Positions 1 through 5,855 of a stretch of DNA of 9,150 nt are shown one piece after another. The DNA is from Sulfurovum sp. (lineage in GTDB: Bacteria > Campylobacterota > Campylobacteria > Campylobacterales > Sulfurovaceae): NCBI GenBank assembly GCA_015661795.1, contig DQVJ01000129.1, positions 1-9,150 of the forward strand, given 5' to 3'. The position numbers were made by a program, and so were the translations under genes. A model generated the notes under the pieces. That model worked only from the letters and a program-made list of their open reading frames with translations. It made no database searches and was not told where the DNA came from. Every line of letters begins with the position of its first letter. Position 1 is the stretch's first letter.

Positions 1-2
1 CA

Positions 3-308
3 AAAGAGAAAGGTGGCAAAGAGGGAGATGTCATGGTTGACTTGGACACATATGAGTGGTTAGAAGATTTTTTTCAAGATCACAAAATGTTTCGGATCAA
101 TTATCAGGAGTATGCCGATGATATTAGGCAGAGCTGTCAAGAATTAGGGCTTACTCCTCATGGTACACATGGGTTTCGGTGGACTTTCGCACAAAACAGA
201 GTACGTGCCTATCAAGACCATGGCTATAGCTATGAGCAGGCATTACAAGGCGTAAGTTGGGAGATGAAGCATTTTAGGGCAAGTATTACAGAGCATTATT
301 TGGGGTAA
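3..308 (+). CDS. Tyrosine recombinase (phage-type integrase), C-terminal part, 5' end outside the window
   Basis: The frame is open from base 3, so the ATG at 33 is internal and the gene starts left of the window. Codons 15-20 read GGK inside a K-G-G-K-E stretch, which matches the beta-hairpin carrying the catalytic lysine of tyrosine recombinases. Counting from the ATG at 33, H46-G-F-R49 is the HxxR motif, H80 (in EMKHF) is the third-box histidine, and Y89 (in EHYLG), nine residues later, is the expected nucleophile. Only the first catalytic arginine lies off the window. The style (THGFRWTFAQNR, then ITEHYLG at the very end) resembles the 'integrase domain-containing' proteins of genomic islands. 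The enzyme would catalyse site-specific strand exchange at att sites. It ends 45 bp before the convergent 214-residue gene. Family identification is strong; whether it mobilises the neighbouring locus is inferred. Confidence 0.88.
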   Translation, partial: KEKGGKEGDVMVDLDTYEWLEDFFQDHKMFRINYQEYADDIRQSCQELGLTPHGTHGFRWTFAQNRVRAYQDHGYSYEQALQGVSWEMKHFRASITEHYLG

Positions 309-332
309 AGATATATGGATCTTTTAATACTT

Positions 333-369
333 TTTGAAAACCTAAATTATATTTTATAAGGTTTTCAAA
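333..369. repeat. 11-bp perfect inverted repeat between convergent genes
   Basis: TTTGAAAACCT at 333-343 and its exact reverse complement at 359-369 are separated by a 15-base AT-only loop. The right arm and part of the loop lie inside the last codons of the minus-strand 214-residue gene. The position between two converging genes suggests a bidirectional transcription end, but neither side has a proper U-tract after the stem, so this is not a textbook intrinsic terminator. A recombination-related site next to the integrase end is an alternative. Confidence 0.5.
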
Positions 370-998
370 CGAACAATTAAGTGCAATAGCTCTTCATCTT
401 TATAATATCGTGCCATATCAGATAATAGCTCATCAAGATCTAAATCAAATTTCTGATAATCAGCTATCCAGGATTGATAATCTATCCAGTCTCTACTAAT
501 TAAAAAAGATAAAATGGACTGTATTACCTGCCCTGTATCACAGCTGTGTATATCTTGACTTTCGCTATATCCACTCTTTTGCATCAGTCTTCTTGAAATT
601 TGCACAAATACAAATATATCAATCTGCTCTTTAAACTCATTGTAAATATCTTTAAACAGCACACCATTTAATGGTACTACAATAAATACATTCTTGTTTT
701 TTATTTCATTGTAATTGTAAGCATTGGATACTTTATACACCTTTTCATCACATAGATTGAAAGTTCTAACTGAACTATTTTTAAAGTCTATCGTAAGCTC
801 ATCCCATCTTCTGGGTATGATTTGTGTACTCTTTTTTGAGATGATTATATTACGTAGCTCTTGGTATATGGGATACTCAAAAAAACTTTTTGGCATTTTG
901 GTACTGCGTGGTGTTTTTTGGTTTTTCTTGTGAGCTTTCTGCTCATTACTCTTCTCAATCTCTGCCAAATCATCTATAAACTCTTTAATTTTTATCAT
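354..998 (-). CDS. Unrecognised 214-residue protein, last gene of the FtsK-gamma unit
   Basis: I do not recognise a family. The N-terminal 40 residues are charged and rich in lysine (about residues 17-36), likely flexible or nucleic-acid contacting. The middle has two hydrophobic strand-like segments, NVFIVVPLNG and IDIFVFVQIS, as in an alpha/beta core. The C-terminus is helical and rich in D, E, L and Y. There is no signal peptide or membrane helix. The ATG at 998 has GGAG nine bases upstream and overlaps the end of the 261-residue gene by 14 bp, so the two are probably translationally coupled and may form a complex. The stop codon lies within the 333-369 inverted repeat. As part of the unit behind the second GGACACTATGTGTC site it probably shares WYL control. 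Confidence 0.8.
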   Translation of the reverse strand: MIKIKEFIDDLAEIEKSNEQKAHKKNQKTPRSTKMPKSFFEYPIYQELRNIIISKKSTQIIPRRWDELTIDFKNSSVRTFNLCDEKVYKVSNAYNYNEIKNKNVFIVVPLNGVLFKDIYNEFKEQIDIFVFVQISRRLMQKSGYSESQDIHSCDTGQVIQSILSFLISRDWIDYQSWIADYQKFDLDLDELLSDMARYYKDEELLHLIVRLKTL

Positions 999-1770
999 TG
1001 TAAAACGCTCCGTAAAGTTTGTTTGAAAGTTCTAATTCCCAAGAGTGACCAATATCATCTTCGATCTCATACTCTTCACCCAAAGCCATTATCAGAGATC
1101 TTACTAATTGATAGCTTATATTGCCATCCTTGATCTCATCAACAATTAAGTCAATAGTGGGCTTAAATATCTCTTCTGCTTCTTTTAGGTAACCATTTTG
1201 AAGATAGCTAAAAGAGAGAGAAATTTTTTCATAATGACTATTCATCTTTTCTTTGGATTTGTCCAATAAATTTTTAACTGCTTCAGCGTTTACAATATGA
1301 TATTTTTCAAAGATTCCTGCTAAACTGTTAGCTAATAAATGATAGTCAACTGAGTAACGTGTATTTTTCTCCATATAAGAAAAAATTTTGTATGGATAAA
1401 AATAATCTTGACAGTAAAATGTCGCTTTTTCTAGAAGATAGACCATTGATCTAAAAGAGACAAAGTTTGTATGTACGGCAGCCATAAAAATATCATATAT
1501 ACACTTTTCATCATTGATAGCAACAGCTTCGCACATTAATAGGCTTACTTCATCAAGTTTACTCACACTGAGACTTGTGTATTTAGTTTGAAAATTTTCA
1601 ATCAATACTTCATTCAACCATTCTGTTTTATCTAACAGTAGTGATTTTAGTGCTTTATCTGCTAAAGAAAAGCTTTGTCCATATACTTCATCGAAGAATA
1701 TTTCATCTGCATCTTCACAAAAAATTTCATGCCTTACTAAACTATCAATATCTATGTCATTATTTAACAT
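985..1770 (-). CDS. Unrecognised 261-residue helical protein
   Basis: No family is recognised. The sequence is almost entirely predicted helix: amphipathic segments of 15-25 residues separated by short turns (for example SYLQNGYLKEAEEIFKPTID), which resembles a TPR or ARM-like solenoid scaffold without a clean consensus repeat. It is acidic at the N-terminus (DEIFFDEV), and has no signal peptide or membrane segment, so it is likely cytoplasmic. The ATG at 1770 lies inside the 3' end of the FtsK-gamma gene (11-bp overlap) and has only a weak A/G-rich ribosome site, which favours translational coupling. It overlaps the following gene by 14 bp. The tight packing suggests that the three products work in fixed stoichiometry. 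The repeat-fold suggestion is inference from pattern only. Confidence 0.82.
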   Translation of the reverse strand: MLNNDIDIDSLVRHEIFCEDADEIFFDEVYGQSFSLADKALKSLLLDKTEWLNEVLIENFQTKYTSLSVSKLDEVSLLMCEAVAINDEKCIYDIFMAAVHTNFVSFRSMVYLLEKATFYCQDYFYPYKIFSYMEKNTRYSVDYHLLANSLAGIFEKYHIVNAEAVKNLLDKSKEKMNSHYEKISLSFSYLQNGYLKEAEEIFKPTIDLIVDEIKDGNISYQLVRSLIMALGEEYEIEDDIGHSWELELSNKLYGAFYNDKN

Positions 1771-1972
1771 AGCGAAATCTCTTTTTCTTTTTTGACCAAA
1801 GTCTCATATATAGCTTTTTTTCTTTTACTATAGTTTGTTCTATAATCTCTATTAAAAAAGCTGCACGGTTATACCCGATCTCAAGTTTTCTCTGCAAAAA
1901 ACTAATCGAATAGTTACGATGAAAAGATACTATCTGCCTTGCCCGTCGAATAAGTTGTTTGTCTATATGCAT
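1760..1972 (-). CDS. Stand-alone FtsK gamma-type winged-helix protein (70 residues)
   Basis: Residues 1-48 match the gamma domain found at the C-terminus of FtsK/SpoIIIE DNA translocases: a first helix (IRRARQIVSF), then SISFLQRKLEIGYNRAAFLI with the hallmark LQR...IGYNRAA recognition region, then an E-rich helix. In FtsK this winged helix reads the chromosome-orienting KOPS/SRS motif and contacts XerD. Here there is no motor domain or linker: translation starts two residues before the domain, and a basic tail (residues 50-70, KKKKRF) follows. The ATG at 1972 is preceded by AAAGGAG with six bases spacing, so this is a genuine small gene and not a fragment. It is first in its transcription unit and overlaps the 261-residue gene. 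Possible roles: sequence-specific DNA binding that directs partners to chromosome motifs, interference with host FtsK or XerD, or a local regulator. Confidence 0.85.
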   Translation of the reverse strand: MHIDKQLIRRARQIVSFHRNYSISFLQRKLEIGYNRAAFLIEIIEQTIVKEKKLYMRLWSKKKKRFRYVK

Positions 1973-1993
1973 TTCATACTCCTTTGAAGAAGT

Positions 1994-2023
1994 ATAATAT
2001 TTTATAGGGACACTATGTGTCTA
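1994..2023 (-). promoter_or_regulatory. Promoter and operator of the FtsK-gamma unit
   Basis: Read on the minus strand, a -35-like TAGACA (2023-2018) is followed after 18 bases by a -10-like TATTAT (1999-1994). The palindromic GGACACTATGTGTC (2008-2021) overlaps the -35 and fills most of the spacer, so a bound protein would occlude RNA polymerase. The site starts 7 bp after the stop codon of the SLOG-nuclease gene and 35 bp before the FtsK-gamma ATG. The identical 14-mer occurs at 4491-4504 by the WYL gene. The promoter boxes are by eye; the operator identity is strong because of the exact repeat. Confidence 0.7.
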
Positions 2024-2027
2024 CTAT

Positions 2028-3341
2028 CTATATCCACCCAGGCATTAAAGTGTACTGCTTTAAATCCGAATGAATATAAGGTGCAATATCCGATTGTTCA
2101 ATCTTAAAAAAAAGCTCCTCCCATAAAAGTATATTGGCATTATCCTTTTGTAGGCGTATCCAGTCTGTATGTTTTTTGCTCTCATCCTCATGACCGTATG
2201 ACATCAAGTAGTATAACTCACACTGCCAACCATCTATGGACAAGTTACTTACTAAATTCCGATATCTATCTACTTGATCCTGATTCTCTTTACAGCTACC
2301 TATTACTGTAGCCCCTACGGTTTTGACTTCAATTAATATTATCTTTTTTACCTGTTGATTTACCCAGACGATATCTGGTTTCATTGGACTGTTTATCAAA
2401 GGATTTTTATCAAAAATATATTTTATCTGTCCCTCAACGATTGTATTAGAAATCGTCCAGTTTTCAAAAGAAAGTTTATTGCTGGATTTTTTCAACCAGT
2501 TCTTACGATTATCCGTAATTGTAGATTTAAAAACAGTCAATTCCTCTTGTTTTTGAGATAACCAGATAAATGCCATCTGAGCAATACTGCTCCAACGGCT
2601 TTCTGAGTGATGGAATCCACCTGTAGGTTGATTAAATAAACAGGTTGCATTGAATATAGGCACTGCCTCTTTTTTTTTAGATTCACACTTCTGAAGTACT
2701 TCCAACACTTCACTCTCTTTTCTCAGCTTTTCATAAGCATACGGAAAAGCTTCCGTGCATATATGCAAAGCTCTGATCACGGCACCTTTATCTTCTTGCA
2801 ATTGTCTTGAAGCAAAATCAAATGCAAATCCATAACGCTCTACTGCAAACAGAACGATCTCTTCATCATCTCTCAACTCATGTCGTGCTTGAGACAAAGG
2901 ATGTTTATATCGTTCTTTATATAGGTAATTAGATGGCAAGCAAAAATCTTCTATCTCTTCAAGTAGTTTTGCTTTATCTTTGTACTTTGCTTCTTCTGTT
3001 CTGTTATATTCAATAAATTGTAACTCTTTACCTGTCTCTTTTATATAATCCAAAGCAATTTGAGTTCTTGAATATTTTACCCTCTTTCGATTATGGTCTA
3101 TGTATTCAATCAACATGACTTTGTCAGCATCTTTTATCATCCTGCGAATTCTAGCTTGCTTTCCACTTCTTTTTTCGTGACGATATTTTATGCCATTACA
3201 CTCAGAGACATACGCCTCCATCAGCCTTGCTGAATTACTCGTGGCACAGATGATATTTTGTAGACTATCAATGGTAGAAAGTTCTCTTTTGGCAAACTCA
3301 TAATCTTTAAAACTGTCCGGGCATACAAATGCAATGGTCAT
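2028..3341 (-). CDS. Degenerate SLOG - DUF4116-like - PD-(D/E)XK nuclease fusion protein
   Basis: A longer frame opens at 3410, but the ATG at 3341 is preferred: the SLOG-like core starts exactly there, AGAGGA lies just upstream, and the extra 23 codons come from the adjacent palindromic element. Numbering from 3341 (437 residues): about 1-115 resembles the YspA/DUF2493 branch of the SLOG fold (IAFVCPDSFKDYEFAKREL, later GKQARIRRMIKDADKVML), but the glycine-rich nucleotide loop is replaced by CATSNSARLM. About 157-215 resembles DUF4116 repeats (LRDDEEIVLFAVERYGFAFDFAS). About 230-437 is a PD-(D/E)XK domain: D323 in KPD, E338 and K340 in IEVKT, and Q356-VDR-Y360 as a QxxxY motif of the RecB/Cas4 type. 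A likely cytoplasmic metal-dependent DNase with a ligand-sensing front end. It is last in its unit. The C-terminal domain is paralogous to the preceding gene product. Confidence 0.82.
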   Translation of the reverse strand: MTIAFVCPDSFKDYEFAKRELSTIDSLQNIICATSNSARLMEAYVSECNGIKYRHEKRSGKQARIRRMIKDADKVMLIEYIDHNRKRVKYSRTQIALDYIKETGKELQFIEYNRTEEAKYKDKAKLLEEIEDFCLPSNYLYKERYKHPLSQARHELRDDEEIVLFAVERYGFAFDFASRQLQEDKGAVIRALHICTEAFPYAYEKLRKESEVLEVLQKCESKKKEAVPIFNATCLFNQPTGGFHHSESRWSSIAQMAFIWLSQKQEELTVFKSTITDNRKNWLKKSSNKLSFENWTISNTIVEGQIKYIFDKNPLINSPMKPDIVWVNQQVKKIILIEVKTVGATVIGSCKENQDQVDRYRNLVSNLSIDGWQCELYYLMSYGHEDESKKHTDWIRLQKDNANILLWEELFFKIEQSDIAPYIHSDLKQYTLMPGWI

Positions 3342-3361
3342 ACTCTCACTATCCTCTTTTT

Positions 3362-3504
3362 TATAATCTGAAAGATTTCCCCGATGCTTGCATCGGTTGG
3401 AGTCCGTCAATAGTAATTTATCGAGGGTTCCGTCCCGATGATAAATTTATATCAGATTAATACTCCGTTGCTTGCAGCGGGGTAGTTTATTTGTTCAGAT
3501 TATA
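3362..3504. mobile_element. Palindromic MITE/REP-like element, about 143 bp
   Basis: The ends are an exact 11-bp inverted repeat, TATAATCTGAA (3362-3372) and TTCAGATTATA (3494-3504). Just inside each end is a hairpin with the same CTTG loop: CCGATG-CTTG-CATCGG (3380-3395) and CTCCGTTG-CTTG-CAGCGGGG (3463-3482, the latter pairing fully on the plus strand with two G-T pairs). The centre is a third hairpin, AATTTATC (3415-3422) with GATAAATT (3440-3447) around a GGG/CCC inner stem; its midpoint (3431) is nearly that of the element (3433). This end-hairpin-core-hairpin-end symmetry is what non-autonomous palindromic elements or REP doublets show. TTATATCAGAT is also repeated at 3447-3457 and 3500-3510. 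No transposase is encoded. It lies in the gap between the dead and live nuclease genes. I cannot name a known family. Confidence 0.65.
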
Positions 3505-3528
3505 TCAGATATTGTATATGGTTTAGAC

Positions 3529-4200
3529 CTAATCTGGCATCAAAGTATACTGTACTAGATTTGGGTCAATATACTTAGACACCTCACTATCTTCTATCAA
3601 AGAGAAGAGCTCTTCCCACAACAGTATCTTTGCATTAACACTTTCAAGTCTTTTCCAGTCTTGGTGTCTTTTTGATTCATCGATAATACCTTCTTCACAC
3701 TGGTTTCCCTCATCTTCATGTCCGTATGACATCAGATAGTAGAGGTCACACTTCCATCCCTCTGATTGTATCTTCTCGACCAGCTGAAAATATCTGTCTA
3801 TGTTATCTAGCCCCTCTTTTTTACGTCCACGTACCGTTCTGCCTATCGTTCTTACGACGATAAGCTTGACCTCTTTGCTCTTTTCATTTTTATAGATAAT
3901 ATTGGGAAAGACTTGACTATCTATAATCGGGTCGTTTCCGAAGATATGTTTGATATTTCCCTCTACAATTGTATTGTCCACTCGCCAATCTCCCAATAAA
4001 AGTTTTTTTGGTTCTTCTTCAGCTTTTGTAATCCACTTTGTTGTATCTTGATTAATTTTTGATTGGTATACATTAAGTTCACTCCCTTTTATACTCGAAA
4101 GATAGATCAATGCGATCTGAGCAATAGTACACCATCTACTTTCTGAATGATGAAAGTTACCTCTTGGTTGATTAAATAGATACGTTGCGTTTTTTAACAT
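3529..4200 (-). CDS. Catalytically inactive PD-(D/E)XK paralogue (223 residues)
   Basis: The whole protein aligns with the C-terminal domain of the downstream SLOG fusion: both have FNQP-G-FHHSESRW near the start, NTIVEG-IK-IF, YYLMSYGHEDE, ILLWEELF and QYTLMP at the end. The catalytic positions differ: the KPD aspartate is N100 (FPN), the ExK glutamate is V115 and its lysine R117 (IVVRT), and the QxxxY glutamine is N133 (NIDRY). The first three changes each need one base (gat to aat, gaa to gta, aaa to aga if those were the ancestral codons), yet the frame is intact and structural motifs are kept, which implies selection for a non-catalytic role such as a DNA-binding subunit, dimer partner or inhibitor. 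An 11-residue insertion follows GHEDE. The ATG at 4200 has AGGAG upstream and overlaps the zinc-finger gene by 7 bp. The inactivity is inferred from residues only. Confidence 0.85.
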   Translation of the reverse strand: MLKNATYLFNQPRGNFHHSESRWCTIAQIALIYLSSIKGSELNVYQSKINQDTTKWITKAEEEPKKLLLGDWRVDNTIVEGNIKHIFGNDPIIDSQVFPNIIYKNEKSKEVKLIVVRTIGRTVRGRKKEGLDNIDRYFQLVEKIQSEGWKCDLYYLMSYGHEDEGNQCEEGIIDESKRHQDWKRLESVNAKILLWEELFSLIEDSEVSKYIDPNLVQYTLMPD

Positions 4201-4445
4201 GTTTTCTCCTTTAAGTCTTTAATTTTATTATTTATACCAGTCGTTTGAGGAAGTCGTATACTTTCAAAAAAGTCTACTTTACTCTTAAACTCCTCTACCT
4301 CTATGTCACTAGGCCTTAAGTCACCAAACACTATGCGATAAGCAGAGAAGATACAATTCGCACATATATAACTATTTTTCCCTGCTATTAAAGAAATGCT
4401 CGCATCCTCTTCAAAAGCACAAAAACTACATATTTTACTTTTCAT
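4194..4445 (-). CDS. Stand-alone ClpX-type C4 zinc-finger protein (83 residues)
   Basis: Residues 5-38 match the N-terminal zinc-binding domain of ClpX: C6-SF-C9, then ISLIAGKNSYIC with C28-AN-C31, the C-x2-C-x18-C-x2-C spacing and the 'agkn.YIC..C' signature of that family. In ClpX this domain dimerises and docks substrates and adaptors such as SspB. Here no AAA+ part follows, only an acidic linker and a short lysine-rich C-terminus, so it cannot unfold proteins itself. It could bind ClpX partners, compete with ClpX for adaptors, or serve as an adaptor for its operon partners. It is the first gene of its unit, 86 bp from the divergent WYL gene, and overlaps the dead-nuclease start by 7 bp. 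The ATG at 4445 is preceded by AAGGAT. The family match is strong; the role is inferred. Confidence 0.85.
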   Translation of the reverse strand: MKSKICSFCAFEEDASISLIAGKNSYICANCIFSAYRIVFGDLRPSDIEVEEFKSKVDFFESIRLPQTTGINNKIKDLKEKTC

Positions 4446-4531
4446 ACAGATCCTTTTTTATTGAAGTTAAGAAATGATAGGGTACTATATGGACACTATG
4501 TGTCACCATATATAAAAGGGGAAGAAAAAAG
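4446..4531. promoter_or_regulatory. Divergent promoter region with WYL-type operator
   Basis: This 86-bp gap separates the WYL gene (plus) from the zinc-finger/nuclease unit (minus). It contains GGACACTATGTGTC at 4491-4504, whose core GACAC-TAT-GTGTC is a perfect inverted repeat, flanked by a second symmetric layer (TATATGG on the left, CCATATA on the right). A -10-like TATATAAAA (4509-4517) and GGGGAAG precede the WYL ATG. On the minus strand a -35-like GTGACA overlaps the palindrome, with TATCAT-like sequence beyond it. One bound regulator could therefore control both directions. The exact 14-mer recurs at 2008-2021. Confidence 0.75.
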
Positions 4532-5446
4532 ATGGAGAAACTACATCAACACCAACGACACAACATCATCTTAACACGTCTCAAAAATGGACAATCCCTT
4601 TCCATTGCAGAACTATCAAGAGAGTGGAATATACCTACAAAAACGATACAGAGAGATTTCAAAAAATTACTGGAGGGTAACTATGGTATTGTGCGTGCTG
4701 ATGACGGTAAACGTTTTACCTTAGGCAAAGAGAAGAATATACTCAGTACGGCTTCTACAGCGATTAAGATGCTAGACAGTCTCTCTGCAGATATAGGAGG
4801 AAGCTTCTACACTAAGGCACAAGCAGCCCTGCGTCGTATAGAGCATTATGTAAAGTCTCCTTTTTATACCCGTATCGACGTAGAGAATATCTCTGAATAT
4901 TTCCCCATGATAGAAGAGATAGAATCAGCCATCTCCCAACATAGAATGATCTCTTTTCACTATAAACGACACTATAAACCCGATGACATCAAATACTATA
5001 CCGATGTCAAGCCCTATAAGATTCTCATATTTGATGGGTTTTTTTATCTTTTTTGTCATCATAAACACTACTATCCAAAATTCTATCTCAAAGAAATGAG
5101 CAACCTTACCATACAAGAGGAGACATTTGCATACAATGAGACGCTCTTGAAATCAATCTCTAAATCCCAAAATATATGGTTTGACCCAGAAAAAGAGGAT
5201 TTTGAAGTCACACTCTACCTTGATAGTGTTGCAAAAGTCTACTTCCAACGCAAGCCACTCAAAAATCAAATACTGAAACTCTATCCTGACGGAACAGCTG
5301 AAGTGACAATCTCTATTACTGACAACGAAGAGGTATTTTCTCTTATGAAAAAATGGCTACCTCACATTAAGATACTTGAACCCATTGTACTGCAGAAAGA
5401 GTTCGAGACGATATTGAGTGAATATGTTGCGTATTGTGCTACATAA
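4532..5446 (+). CDS. WYL-domain transcriptional regulator (HTH - WYL - WCX)
   Basis: The 304-residue length is usual for the family. Residues about 8-65 form a DeoR/HTH_11-type winged helix (LSIAELSREWNIPTKTIQRDFKKL as consecutive helices, with TIQRDFKKL as recognition helix). About 120-195 is the WYL domain: ISFHYKRH strand, VKPYKILIFDGFFYLF (FFYLF stands in place of the WYL triplet), then FYLKEMSNL. About 222-304 is the WCX extension (FEVTLYLDSVAKVYF, LYPDGTAEVTISI, WLPHIKILEP). WYL domains are thought to sense nucleic-acid-type ligands, and relatives such as BrxR and CapW repress defence operons by binding inverted repeats. The gene is divergent from the nuclease unit, with a palindromic operator in between and a copy 2.5 kb away, so it probably autoregulates and controls both units. 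The ATG at 4532 follows GGGGAAG. Confidence 0.9.
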   Translation: MEKLHQHQRHNIILTRLKNGQSLSIAELSREWNIPTKTIQRDFKKLLEGNYGIVRADDGKRFTLGKEKNILSTASTAIKMLDSLSADIGGSFYTKAQAALRRIEHYVKSPFYTRIDVENISEYFPMIEEIESAISQHRMISFHYKRHYKPDDIKYYTDVKPYKILIFDGFFYLFCHHKHYYPKFYLKEMSNLTIQEETFAYNETLLKSISKSQNIWFDPEKEDFEVTLYLDSVAKVYFQRKPLKNQILKLYPDGTAEVTISITDNEEVFSLMKKWLPHIKILEPIVLQKEFETILSEYVAYCAT

Positions 5447-5589
5447 AAAGCTATGAGGGTGATGTGGAGAATATTAGGAATTTCCTTTCAATAGGATACT
5501 TGAGTAACTTTACACAGATATTAATCAAGTTTTTGAAAAATTATTATTAGCGGTAAACCCTAGTTGAGAATCTTTACTTGTGTGTAAGT

Positions 5590-5850
5590 TTAAAGTTCAA
5601 TCTCTTTAAAAAACTCACAGATATCTACCTCAAGTACATATGCAATTTTACTGAGGTGCTCAATATTGAAATGGTAATTTTTATGACAGATCTCAGCACA
5701 TGAAACTACGGATACTGATTTGTGACCTATAGCGTGTGAGAGCTCAAGCTGGGTGATATTTCTCTCTTCCCGCAACCTTTTTACATTGGCACCTATCTGC
5801 TCATATATCTTTTGAGTAAAGTCACTATTTTCTTCTTCAGAATCTCGCAA
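5590..5850 (-). CDS. XRE-family HTH regulator with TTG start
   Basis: Residues about 15-80 form a Cro/C1-type helix-turn-helix: IGANVKRLREERNITQLELSHAIGHKSVSVVSCAE, then the typical closing helices (NIEHLSKIAYVLEVDICEFF). The 86-residue length is normal for single-domain XRE repressors. The start codon is TTG at 5850, preceded by AAAGG with six bases of spacing; no ATG lies upstream in frame near it. The region upstream holds two related 18-bp sites, at 5856-5873 and 5906-5923, and the gene is divergent from the lipoprotein at 5956, so it likely represses itself and perhaps the lipoprotein. The WYL gene converges on it with a 143-bp gap. Family call is firm; targets are inferred. Confidence 0.87.
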   Translation of the reverse strand: MRDSEEENSDFTQKIYEQIGANVKRLREERNITQLELSHAIGHKSVSVVSCAEICHKNYHFNIEHLSKIAYVLEVDICEFFKEIEL

Positions 5851-5855
5851 ATTGT

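Noticed and set aside
724..1133. Plus-strand open frames opposite the 214/261-residue genes
   Set aside because: They are antisense shadows: no ribosome sites and hydrophobic, low-complexity translations typical of reversed coding DNA.
3376..3482. CRISPR repeat possibility for the two CTTG-loop hairpins
   Set aside because: Only two non-identical copies in symmetric arrangement with a third hairpin between them; no regular repeat-spacer pattern and no cas genes.
5447..5589. Possible terminator or small RNA between the WYL and XRE genes (ACTTGA...TCAAGT followed by TTTTT)
   Set aside because: The stem is six pairs with a 20-base-plus loop; too weak for an intrinsic terminator call. Nothing else is seen in this gap.
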